NCBI GenBank assembly: GCA_021798135.1
Contig: JAJZYI010000099.1
Span: 1 to 10,831 of the forward strand
Length of the DNA: 10,831 nt
Origin: Actinomycetes bacterium
GTDB taxonomy: Bacteria > Actinomycetota > Acidimicrobiia > Acidimicrobiales > UBA8190
Direction of reading: 5' to 3'
The notes beneath the pieces were generated by a model that worked only from the letters and a program-made list of their open reading frames with translations, was not told the DNA's origin and made no database searches. Positions 1-6,572 of this stretch are shown here, piece by piece (the first letter of the stretch is position 1; every line of letters begins with the position of its first letter). Both the position numbers and the translations under genes were made by a program.

Positions 1-18
1 GCCGCGGCGCCCGGCCGG

Positions 19-723
19 TCACCGCAGGGCCCGCTCGCTCTCCGGTGCCGCGCCGCCGGCCCCCCCGTCCTCGCACCCCGGGCCGCCGGCCTCCTCGTGC
101 TCGGGCCCAGCGCCGCCGGCCCCGTCGTGATCCGGCGCCGCGCCGGCGGCCGCCCGCTGGCCGGTGGTCGCACCAGCCAGCCGCTCCCGTGCCAGCAGCA
201 GCCCCAGGAGCGTCTGGCCGTCGACGGTCCCCTGGGCCACCAGGCGGTCCACGTCGGCGAGGGGCACCTCCTCGACCGTCATGTGGCGCTCCTCCACCCC
301 GTCGCGCCCGTCGGGCACCGGCTGCAGGCCGGTCGCCATGAACAGCACCGTCTCCTCGTCGCAGAATCCCGGCGAGTTGTAGAAGGTGCAGAGGTGCTCC
401 AGGTGCGACGCCCGCAGCCCGGTCTCCTCCTGCAGCTCGCGCTCGGCGGTGGCCTCCGCCGGCTCGCCGGGGACGTCACGCGTGCCGGCGGGGATCTCCA
501 GCAGCTCCCGGTCGACGGGCCCCCGGTACTGGCGCACGAGCACGACCGCACCGTCGGCGGTCACTGGGACGACCGCCACCGCGCCCGGGTGGCGGACCAC
601 GTCGCGCGTGAACCGCTCGCCGTCGGGCGCCTCGAAGGTCGCCGTCACCAGCCGGATGCGCCACCCATCGGCTCGGGTCGCCTCCCCGCAGAAGCGGAAC
701 CGGCCGGCCGGTGCGCCGCTCAC
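19..723 (-). CDS. Nudix hydrolase, ADP-ribose pyrophosphatase type
   Basis: A 234-residue Nudix enzyme that probably hydrolyses ADP-ribose or a related nucleoside diphosphate sugar in the cytoplasm. The Nudix box spans residues 80-103: G80, E87, R95-E96-L97, E99-E100 and G102 are all present, with one extra residue between G80 and E87 relative to the textbook spacing. Upstream are VRQYR (63-67) and LLEIPAG (74-80), and downstream YNSPGF (115-120), all typical of the ADPRase branch. The GTG start at 723 overlaps the pyrG stop as GTGA, which implies translational coupling; the frame is open further upstream only as a shadow inside pyrG. The last 40 residues (195-234) are an added low-complexity tail of four decapeptide repeats. 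In mycobacteria a Nudix gene (Rv1700) also follows pyrG. Family is secure; exact substrate is inferred. Confidence 0.93.
   Translation of the reverse strand: MSGAPAGRFRFCGEATRADGWRIRLVTATFEAPDGERFTRDVVRHPGAVAVVPVTADGAVVLVRQYRGPVDRELLEIPAGTRDVPGEPAEATAERELQEETGLRASHLEHLCTFYNSPGFCDEETVLFMATGLQPVPDGRDGVEERHMTVEEVPLADVDRLVAQGTVDGQTLLGLLLARERLAGATTGQRAAAGAAPDHDGAGGAGPEHEEAGGPGCEDGGAGGAAPESERALR
22..141 (-). repeat. Four tandem 30-bp units encoding an acidic Gly/Ala-rich decapeptide repeat
   Basis: The 3' end of the Nudix gene consists of four in-frame units of 30 bp (22-51, 52-81, 82-111, 112-141). They translate, from N to C, as AAPDHDGAGG, AGPEHEEAGG, PGCEDGGAGG and AAPESERALR. The last unit runs directly into the stop codon and is the most diverged. 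The tail is acidic and Gly/Ala rich, so it is probably disordered. It lies outside the Nudix fold and is likely a lineage-specific extension that grew by slippage or unequal exchange. Confidence 0.85.
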
Positions 724-2390
724 GGCCGCGCCGGCACGCCGGCGTGGGCGGTGGCGCCGTCGACGTCGATGAGGCGCGGGAGGCGCCCCTCGGCGCGCTC
801 GAGCGCCGCCTCCACCAGCGCGCGGAACAGCGGGTGCGGGCGGTCGGGCCGGCTCTTGAACTCCGGGTGCGCCTGGGTCCCGACCCAGAACGGGTGCCCG
901 TCGAGCTCCACGAACTCCACCAGGAGGTCGTCGGGGGAGGTCCCCGAGCACTGCAGGCCGACCCCCTCGAGCGCGGCCCGGTACTTCGGGCTCACCTCGT
1001 AGCGGTGCCGGTGGCGCTCGGAGACGACCTCCTGGCCGTAGGCCGCCGCCACCCGGCTGCCGGGGCGGAGCCGGGCCACGTACGCGCCGAGCCGCATGGT
1101 GCCGCCGAGCTCCACCACGTCGTGCTGCTCGTCCATGAGGTCGATGACCGGGTGCGGCGTGGACACGTCGAACTCGCGGGAATTGGCGCCGTGCAGGCCG
1201 GCCAGGTCACGGGCGACGTCGATCACCATCACCTGCAGGCCGAGGCACAGGCCCAGGCACGGCACCTCGTGGGTGCGCGCGTAGCGGGCCGCGGCGATCT
1301 TGCCCTCGATGCCGCGCTCGCCGAAGCCGCCGGGGATCACGATCCCGTCGAGGTGGGCCAGGTGGTCGCCGGCGAGGAGCTGCTCGACCTCCTCGGCTGC
1401 GACCCACTCGACCGCCACGTCGGCGCCCTGCTGGAACCCTGCGTGGCGGAGGGCCTCCACCACCGACAGGTACGCGTCGGGCAGGTTCACGTACTTGCCG
1501 ACCAGCCCGATGTGCACGGTGCGGTCCGTGGCGTGCACCTGCTCGACGACCCGCTCCCATCCCGACAGGTCGATGGGGTGCGCGTCGCCGTCGACGGCCA
1601 GCGTGCGCAGGACCACGTCGTCCAGCCCCTCGCCGTGCAGCACGATCGGGATGTCGTAGATGCTCGGCGCGTCGACGGCCGACACCACGGCCGCCACCGG
1701 CACGTCGCAGAGCAACGAGATCTTCCGCTTCAGGTCGTTCGAGATGTCGCGGTCGGAGCGGCACACGATCACGTCGGGCTGGATGCCCCGGCTGCGCAGC
1801 TCGGTCACCGAGTGCTGCGTGGGCTTGGTCTTCTGCTCGCCCGTGGGCGGCAGGTACGGCACCAGCGTCAGGTGGACGTAGCAGACGTTGTCGCGGCCGA
1901 CGTCGTGGCGGAACTGGCGGATGGCCTCCAGGAAGGGGACGATCTCGATGTCGCCCACCGTGCCGCCGACCTCCACGATGACCACGTCGACGGCGTCGGT
2001 GGCCACCCGGCGGATCCGCTCCTTGATCTCGTCGGTGACGTGCGGGATCACCTGGACCGTCTTGCCGAGGTAGTCGCCGCGGCGCTCCTTGGCGATCACC
2101 TGCCGGTAGATCTTGCCGGTGGTGCTGTTGGAGTCGCGCCGCAGGTTCTCGTCGATGAACCGCTCGTAGTGCCCGAGGTCGAGGTCGGTCTCGCCGCCGT
2201 CCTCGGTCACGAAGACCTCGCCGTGCTCGTAGGGGTTCATCGTCCCCGGGTCCACGTTGATGTACGGGTCGAGCTTGATCATCGTGACCCGGAGGCCGCG
2301 GCACTTGAGCAGGCGGCCCAGCGACGACGCGGTCAGGCCCTTGCCGAGCGACGAGGAGACGCCGCCCGTGAAGAACACGTACTTGGTCAC
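720..2390 (-). CDS. pyrG: CTP synthase (glutamine hydrolysing)
   Basis: Converts UTP, ATP and glutamine to CTP, the last step of de novo pyrimidine nucleotide synthesis. The protein is 556 residues with the chosen start, the normal family size. The N-terminal synthetase domain (about 1-265) opens with MTKYVFFTGGVSSSLGKG, carrying the P-loop lysine, followed by KLDPYINVDPGTMNPYEHGE (39-58). The C-terminal glutaminase domain has the nucleophile Cys382 in LGLCLGLQ and the His508/Glu510 pair in AHPEFKSRP. Two in-frame GTG starts lie two codons apart, at 2396 and 2390. I chose 2390 because it gives the canonical MTKY N-terminus and places the ribosome-site-like GGGAG (2398-2402) about 7 bases upstream; from 2396 that motif would be too close. 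The stop overlaps the Nudix start. The P-loop reads SSS where most homologues have a V or A at the first of these positions, a mild variant. Confidence 0.97.
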   Translation of the reverse strand: MTKYVFFTGGVSSSLGKGLTASSLGRLLKCRGLRVTMIKLDPYINVDPGTMNPYEHGEVFVTEDGGETDLDLGHYERFIDENLRRDSNSTTGKIYRQVIAKERRGDYLGKTVQVIPHVTDEIKERIRRVATDAVDVVIVEVGGTVGDIEIVPFLEAIRQFRHDVGRDNVCYVHLTLVPYLPPTGEQKTKPTQHSVTELRSRGIQPDVIVCRSDRDISNDLKRKISLLCDVPVAAVVSAVDAPSIYDIPIVLHGEGLDDVVLRTLAVDGDAHPIDLSGWERVVEQVHATDRTVHIGLVGKYVNLPDAYLSVVEALRHAGFQQGADVAVEWVAAEEVEQLLAGDHLAHLDGIVIPGGFGERGIEGKIAAARYARTHEVPCLGLCLGLQVMVIDVARDLAGLHGANSREFDVSTPHPVIDLMDEQHDVVELGGTMRLGAYVARLRPGSRVAAAYGQEVVSERHRHRYEVSPKYRAALEGVGLQCSGTSPDDLLVEFVELDGHPFWVGTQAHPEFKSRPDRPHPLFRALVEAALERAEGRLPRLIDVDGATAHAGVPARP

Positions 2391-2518
2391 CAGCACTCTC
2401 CCGGCCGCACCCTCTCACGGTAGACCACTGCCTCACCGTACCGGGGGACCGCGACCGGCGGCGACGCCGCCCCTCGGCAGCGGTCCGGGGCGGCACGCGG
2501 CGGCGGCCGCAGGGCCCT
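2391..2518. promoter_or_regulatory. recN-pyrG intergenic region, probable pyrG promoter region
   Basis: This 128-base gap separates recN from pyrG in a cluster where other gaps are 3-5 bases, so pyrG probably has its own promoter here. On the minus strand two TANNNT hexamers that could act as -10 elements are visible, TACCGT (2417-2422) and TACGGT (2435-2440), but no good -35 stands 17 bases upstream of either. The two hexamers lie within 9-base near-direct repeats on the plus strand (CTCACGGTA at 2414-2422 and CTCACCGTA at 2432-2440), whose start-to-start distance is 18 bases. The repeats might be a regulator site; no regulator can be named. Confidence 0.3.
2466..2494 (-). terminator. GC hairpin downstream of recN, possible terminator
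   Basis: A perfect 8-bp inverted repeat (GCCGCCCC and GGGGCGGC, 13-base loop) begins 24 bases past the recN stop. No U-run follows it, which is common for proposed terminators in high-GC actinobacteria but makes the call weak. In such GC-rich DNA a stem of this size can also arise by chance. Confidence 0.3.
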
Positions 2519-4111
2519 TCAGCCGGGGCCGCAGACCTGCTCGAGGAGCTCGGCCGCGTGCCGGCGCGCCGTCGCCGACTCCGGCCGGCCCGACAGCATC
2601 CTGGCCAGCTCGACGACCCGGTCCTCGCCCTCGACCGGCCGCACCCGGGCCACGGTGCGCTCGCCGACGACCTCCTTGGTCACCGCCAGGTGCCGGTCGG
2701 CGAAGGCCGCCACCTGCGCCAGGTGCGTGACGACCACCACCTGGTGGTGGCGGGCCAGCTCCCGCAGCGCCCGGCCGACGGCCAGGGCGGCGGTGCCCCC
2801 GATGCCGGCGTCCACCTCGTCGAAGACCATCGTCGGCGGCGCCTCCGACAGCACCAGCCGCAGGGCCAGCATGGCCCGGGCCAGCTCGCCGCCCGACGCC
2901 ACCTTGGCCAGCGGCAGGAGCGGCTCGCCGGGGTTGGCGGAGAACAGCAGGGACACGTCGTCTCCCGGGTCGTCCTCGCCGACGCGCACCGCCAGCCGCG
3001 CCCGGGGCATGCCGAGGGCGCGCAACCGCTCCTCGACCGCCGCGGCCAGCGACGGCGCCGCCCGGCGGCGGGCCTCGCCCACCGCCGCCTGCGCGGCCGC
3101 CAGCGCCATGCGCAGCCCGTCGAGCCGCCGGGCCGCCTCACCCGCCTGCACCTCGGCGTCGAGCAGCCCGGCCAGCTCGGCAGCAGTGGCGTCACGATGC
3201 GCCAGCACCGCGGCCAGGTCGCCGCCGTACTTGCGGGCCAGCTCGCGCAGGAGCTGGCGGCGGGCGCGGACCTGGGCCAGGCGGTCGGGGTCGTCCTCCC
3301 ACGTCTCGACGGCAGATCGGAGCTCCGCCGCCACGTCCTCGACCTCGACCTGCGCGGCCGCCAGACGCTCTCCCAGCGCGGCGAGCGCCCGGGGACCGTC
3401 GAGCAGCGCCCGGGCCCGGCCCAGGACGTCGGCGGCGCCGCCGTCGAGGGCGGTCAGCAGCGCCTGCGCGTGGCCTGCGGCCTCGCGGTGCGCCGAGAGC
3501 GCTGCCAGCCGGTCCTCCTCCTCCGCCAGCCGGCGCTCCTCGTCCTCGCCGCCGATCGAGGCGGCGTCGATCTCCTCCACCTGGTACCGCAGCAGGTCGG
3601 CGTGGCGAGCCCGGGCGGCGGCGTCGCCCCCCAAGCGCGCCACGAGCGCCTCGGCCTCGCGCACGGCGGCGCGGCCGCGATCGAGCGGCGCCACGTCGAC
3701 GCCACCGAAGGCGTCGAGCGCCCGGCGCTGGGCGGCCGGGTCCACCAGCGCCCGGTGCGCGTGCTGGCCGTGGAGCTCCACCAGGGCCGGAGCGCGCTCG
3801 GCCAGCGCCGCCGCCGGCGCCATCCGCCCGTCGACCCACGCCCGGGACCGCCCCCCGGCAGCGACCGCGCGGCACAGCACCAGCTCGTCGGAGCCGTCGG
3901 GCGCGCCGAACCTGCCCTCGACGACCGCCTCGGGCGCGCCCGGGCGGACCATGGCGGGGTCGCCCCGGCCGCCCAGCAGCAGCGCCATGGCCCCGACGAC
4001 CAGGGTCTTGCCGGCGCCCGTCTCGCCGGTGAGCGCCGTCATCCCCGGCCCCAGCTCGATCTGGGCCGACTCGATGACCCCGAGGTCCCTCACCGACAGG
4101 TCGACGAGCAC
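2519..4111 (-). CDS. recN: DNA repair protein RecN
   Basis: An SMC-like ATPase that acts at DNA double-strand breaks during recombinational repair. The 530-residue protein has Walker A GETGAGKT (29-36), a long charged Ala/Glu/Arg-rich middle likely to form coiled coil (about 145-350), the ABC signature KVASGGELARAM (403-414), Walker B TMVFDEVDAGIGG (427-439) and the switch histidine in VVVVTHLAQV (458-467). The length is slightly short for the family (about 550-590), with the shortfall in the coiled coil. The GTG start at 4111 gives MLVDLSVRDLGVIE, matching the usual RecN N-terminus. It lies 5 bases after the nadK stop with no clear ribosome site, so translation is probably coupled to nadK. 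The much longer open frame upstream is only a shadow of nadK. The nadK-recN pairing is conserved in actinobacteria. Confidence 0.96.
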   Translation of the reverse strand: MLVDLSVRDLGVIESAQIELGPGMTALTGETGAGKTLVVGAMALLLGGRGDPAMVRPGAPEAVVEGRFGAPDGSDELVLCRAVAAGGRSRAWVDGRMAPAAALAERAPALVELHGQHAHRALVDPAAQRRALDAFGGVDVAPLDRGRAAVREAEALVARLGGDAAARARHADLLRYQVEEIDAASIGGEDEERRLAEEEDRLAALSAHREAAGHAQALLTALDGGAADVLGRARALLDGPRALAALGERLAAAQVEVEDVAAELRSAVETWEDDPDRLAQVRARRQLLRELARKYGGDLAAVLAHRDATAAELAGLLDAEVQAGEAARRLDGLRMALAAAQAAVGEARRRAAPSLAAAVEERLRALGMPRARLAVRVGEDDPGDDVSLLFSANPGEPLLPLAKVASGGELARAMLALRLVLSEAPPTMVFDEVDAGIGGTAALAVGRALRELARHHQVVVVTHLAQVAAFADRHLAVTKEVVGERTVARVRPVEGEDRVVELARMLSGRPESATARRHAAELLEQVCGPG

Positions 4112-4116
4112 GGCGC

Positions 4117-4947
4117 TCAGCGGTCGCTCAGCTTGAAGCGGGACCGGACGATGGCGTGGAAGTCCCGCCGCCCGAACACCACCAGCCGGGCGTCGTGCTC
4201 GGCGGCCCGGCACGACACGTGGTCCCCGGGCTCGAGGGCGCCGGCCGGGACCCCGTCGACCACCAGCTGGCCGGCGACCGGCCCGGCCACCGTCAGGCCG
4301 AGCAGCTCGTCCGGCTCGAGCACGAGCGCCCTGTCGAACAGCATGTGCGGGGCGATCGGCGTCACCACCATGGCGCGCAGGCGCGGGCTCAGGATGGGAC
4401 CCCGCAGCGACAGGTTGTAGGCGGTCGACCCGGTCGGGGTGGCGACGAGCAAGCCGTCCGCCGCGTAGGTCACGAAGGGGCGCCCGGCGATCGACATCGC
4501 CAGGCGCACGGTGTGACCGGCCACGGCCTTCTCCACCACGGCCTCGTTGAGCGCCAGGTGCCGCACCGGCGGCGCGCCGCCGTCGACGCGCTGCACGGCG
4601 ACGTCGAGCATCATGCGGTGCTCCACCGTGTAGCCACCGTCGGCGAAGCGGCCGAGCGCCCACTCCAGGTTGGACGGCTCCACCTCGGTCAGGTACCCGA
4701 GGCGTCCCAGGTTGACGCCGAGCACCGGCACGCCGCGAGGGGCCGCCCAGGCCACGGTCCGCAGCATGGTCCCGTCGCCCCCCAGGCTCACGGCCAGGTC
4801 GACGGTCCCGGGGCCGGCACCCGCCACGCCGTCGTCGTCGAGCACCACGGCGGCGTGGTCGCGCTGCGCCAGCCACCCGCTCGCGCGCGCCACCAGCTCC
4901 TCGGCGTCCGGGCGGTGCGCGTGCAGGACGAAGGCGACGGTCGCCAT
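4117..4947 (-). CDS. nadK: NAD kinase (ATP/polyphosphate-dependent)
   Basis: Phosphorylates NAD to NADP, the cell's only route to NADP. At 276 residues it is of normal size. The catalytic GGDGT motif is at 56-60 (VSLGGDGTMLRT), the NAD-contacting LNE at 133-135, and the hallmark DGLLVATPTGSTAYNLS at 164-180, followed by TPIAPHML (196-203). The ATG start at 4947 lies 3 bases after the tlyA stop; GGGG within the tlyA 3' end, about 10 bases upstream, may serve as a weak ribosome site. In mycobacteria this gene (ppnK, Rv1695) has the same neighbours, tlyA upstream and recN downstream. Nothing unusual is seen in the active-site motifs. Confidence 0.96.
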   Translation of the reverse strand: MATVAFVLHAHRPDAEELVARASGWLAQRDHAAVVLDDDGVAGAGPGTVDLAVSLGGDGTMLRTVAWAAPRGVPVLGVNLGRLGYLTEVEPSNLEWALGRFADGGYTVEHRMMLDVAVQRVDGGAPPVRHLALNEAVVEKAVAGHTVRLAMSIAGRPFVTYAADGLLVATPTGSTAYNLSLRGPILSPRLRAMVVTPIAPHMLFDRALVLEPDELLGLTVAGPVAGQLVVDGVPAGALEPGDHVSCRAAEHDARLVVFGRRDFHAIVRSRFKLSDR

Positions 4948-4950
4948 CGC

Positions 4951-5841
4951 TCAGCAGCCCCGGACCGCGGCACCGGGTGCTGCGGCTGCGTTCCGAGCCG
5001 TCCCCGGCGCCTCCTCCACGGCCGCCCGCAGCGCCGGGCGCAGCTCCGCGAGCCGTGCCGCCACCGACGGCCCACCGGTGCAGCCCCCACCGCCGTCGGC
5101 CACGACGCCGTGCACGAAGATCTCGGCGTTGCCGGCCGGTCCCAGCACCGGCGACGCCACCGCGCCCGTCACGTCAAGCCCGCACGCCAGCATGGCGGCG
5201 GCCACCCGCTCCACCGCCTGCAGCCGCACCAGCGGGTCCCGCACGACCCCGGCACCACGCGACACCTCTGCCCGGCCGGCCTCGAACTGCGGCTTCACCA
5301 TCACGAGCACCTCGCTGCCCGGGCCGCGCCCGCAGCTCGCCAGGACCCCCACGAGCACCGTGAGCGAGATGAACGACACGTCGGCGACCACCAGGTCGGC
5401 CGAGCCGGCCAGCTCGGGGTGCGCCTGCAGGAGCGACCGGGCGTTGGTCCGCTCCAGCACCACGACCCGTTCGTCCGCCCGCAGCCGGGGGTGCAGCTGC
5501 CCGTGCCCGGCGTCGACCGCCACCACGCGCGCCGCCTCCCGCTGCAGCAGGCAGTCGGTGAACCCCCCCGTCGACGCGCCCACGTCGAGGCAGGTCCGAC
5601 CGGCCACCGCGATGCCCAGCCGGTCCAGGGCGTGGTCGAGCTTGTCCCCCCCGCGCGACACGAACCGTGCGGGCTGCCCCGTGACCGCCACCGCCTGGCC
5701 CGGCCCGACCAGCCGCGCGCACTTCGCCGCCACCGCGCCGTCCACCAGGACCCGCCCCGCCTCGACGAGGCGCTCCGCCTGCTGGCGAGAGCCCACCAGG
5801 CCGCGCCGCACCATCTCGACGTCGAGACGGCGGCGCTGCAC
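4951..5841 (-). CDS. tlyA: TlyA-type rRNA 2'-O-methyltransferase (S4 + FtsJ-like domains)
   Basis: In mycobacteria TlyA methylates ribose of C1409 in 16S and C1920 in 23S rRNA, and its loss gives capreomycin resistance. Here a 296-residue protein has an N-terminal S4 RNA-binding domain (about 5-55) and an FtsJ-like SAM domain with motif I CLDVGASTGGFTDCLL (84-99). The expected Lys-Asp-Lys-Glu catalytic set is visible: K67 (GGDK), D154 (VVADVSF), K183 (MVKPQFE) and E240 (GNAEIF). The linker tetrapeptide, RAWV in M. tuberculosis, reads ARFV here. The GTG start at 5841 gives VQRRRLDVEMVRRGL, aligned with the family N-terminus, and sits 5 bases after the upstream stop. The last about 50 residues (after 246) form an extra Gly/Ala/Pro-rich tail, making the protein longer than the typical 268 or so. 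Confidence 0.93.
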   Translation of the reverse strand: MQRRRLDVEMVRRGLVGSRQQAERLVEAGRVLVDGAVAAKCARLVGPGQAVAVTGQPARFVSRGGDKLDHALDRLGIAVAGRTCLDVGASTGGFTDCLLQREAARVVAVDAGHGQLHPRLRADERVVVLERTNARSLLQAHPELAGSADLVVADVSFISLTVLVGVLASCGRGPGSEVLVMVKPQFEAGRAEVSRGAGVVRDPLVRLQAVERVAAAMLACGLDVTGAVASPVLGPAGNAEIFVHGVVADGGGGCTGGPSVAARLAELRPALRAAVEEAPGTARNAAAAPGAAVRGC

Positions 5842-5846
5842 CCGGC

Positions 5847-6485
5847 TCAACCGTTGCGGCTGCGACCCGGCGCGCCCGAGGCTCGGGCCCGCCCCGCCGT
5901 GGTCCGGGCTGACGGCGCCCTGCGGCTCACGGTCGCCTTCGCCACGGCCTTCTTCGCCACGACCTTCTTCGCCGGAGCCTTCTTCGCCGCGGCCTTCTTC
6001 GCCGGAGCCCTCTTCGCCACGGCCTTCTTCGCCGGAGCCTTCTTCGCCGCGGCCTTCTTCGCCGGAGCCCTCTTCGCCGCGGCCTTCTTCGCCGGGGCCC
6101 GCTTGGCCGCGGCCTTCTTTGCCGGGGCCCGCTCGGCCGGTGCGTGCTGCGCCGCTCCGCGACGTGCGGGCTGGCCCGTCGCGGCCCGGCCGGCCGCTGC
6201 CGCCGCCGCCAGCAGGTCGGCGACACGTCCCGCGACGTCCTCCACCGTCGCCATGCCCAGCTCGCGCAGCTGGCTCTGGACCTCGTCGCGCACCGCCTGC
6301 AGCAGGAGCTCGGACCGCTCCCGGCTCTTCTTGACGAGCTCGTCGACACGCTCCTGGGCCCGTCCGCGCTCCACCTCGCCGCTGCGGACCAGCTCCCGCA
6401 CGAGCTCTTCGGCGCGCGCCCGAGTGATCTGCGTCAACGCCATCCCCGCCTCGATGTACCGCCGCCATCCCTCGTCGTTCGTCAT
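5847..6485 (-). CDS. Phasin-like protein with Lys/Ala-rich histone-H1-like tail
   Basis: A 212-residue protein in two parts. Residues 1-90 are charged and helical looking (QITRARAEELVRELVRSGEV and on to LRELGMATVEDVAG), resembling PhaF/PhaI-type phasins that coat polyhydroxyalkanoate granules and similar small actinobacterial proteins. Residues 120-179 are six tandem decapeptides of the form APAKKAAAKR, followed by a basic tail. Such tails, as in PhaF, HupB and histone-H1-like proteins, bind DNA nonspecifically. The role could therefore be granule attachment to the nucleoid or chromosome compaction. No PHA synthase gene is nearby. The ATG at 6485 (MTNDEGWRRYIEAG) is chosen because it begins the conserved-looking helix and sits 7 bases after a promoter -10; an upstream extension to 6572 has Cys/Arg-rich junk composition. 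The gene lies between HAD and tlyA, where mycobacteria have a different small gene. Confidence 0.75.
   Translation of the reverse strand: MTNDEGWRRYIEAGMALTQITRARAEELVRELVRSGEVERGRAQERVDELVKKSRERSELLLQAVRDEVQSQLRELGMATVEDVAGRVADLLAAAAAAGRAATGQPARRGAAQHAPAERAPAKKAAAKRAPAKKAAAKRAPAKKAAAKKAPAKKAVAKRAPAKKAAAKKAPAKKVVAKKAVAKATVSRRAPSARTTAGRARASGAPGRSRNG
5949..6128 (-). repeat. Six tandem 30-bp units encoding APAKKAAAKR decapeptides
   Basis: Six consecutive in-frame 30-bp units encode variants of APAKKAAAKR/K (protein residues 120-179), differing mainly by K/R at position 10 and A/V at positions 6 and 7. Lysine is encoded mostly by AAG. The high nucleotide identity among units points to recent expansion, and the copy number may vary between strains. 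Confidence 0.92.
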
Positions 6486-6492
6486 GGCCTGA

Positions 6493-6521
6493 ACCGTAGG
6501 CGCGCGTCGCACCTGGGGCAA
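6493..6521 (-). promoter_or_regulatory. Leaderless-type sigma-70 promoter of the phasin-like gene
   Basis: On the minus strand a -35 TTGCCC (6516-6521) is separated by exactly 17 bases from a -10 TACGGT (6493-6498), which fits the actinobacterial TANNNT pattern. Only 7 bases lie between the -10 and the ATG at 6485, so transcription would start at or next to the start codon. There is no ribosome-binding motif in those bases. Leaderless mRNAs of this layout are common in actinobacteria. The position inside the operon suggests a separate transcription start for the phasin-like gene and the genes downstream. Confidence 0.55.
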
Positions 6522-6544
6522 CGACACCAGGCACGCGACACTGC

Positions 6545-6560
6545 GCCGGCAGGCGCCGGC
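6545..6560 (-). terminator. Short hairpin after the HAD gene, possible terminator
   Basis: GCCGGC is repeated 4 bases apart (6545-6550 and 6555-6560) and is self-complementary, so it gives a 6-bp all-GC stem with a tetraloop, 12 bases past the HAD stop. No U-run follows. It lies just upstream of the candidate promoter at 6493-6521, so together they could mark a transcription-unit boundary. The stem is short and could be chance in this GC-rich DNA. Confidence 0.25.
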
Positions 6561-6572
6561 CACCGCCGCCAC

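Noticed and set aside
711..2423. A 570-codon open frame on the plus strand opposite pyrG.
   Set aside because: It is antisense to a clear CTP synthase; the His/Val/Asp/Leu-rich composition is the mirror of the pyrG codons, as is usual in GC-rich DNA.
4112..4876. N-terminal extension of the recN frame across nadK.
   Set aside because: It translates as Arg/Gly/Ala-rich sequence out of frame with nadK, and RecN begins canonically at 4111.
5949..6128. 30-bp tandem repeats considered as a non-coding satellite.
   Set aside because: They keep frame within a protein with a sound N-terminal domain and resemble known histone-H1-like tails.
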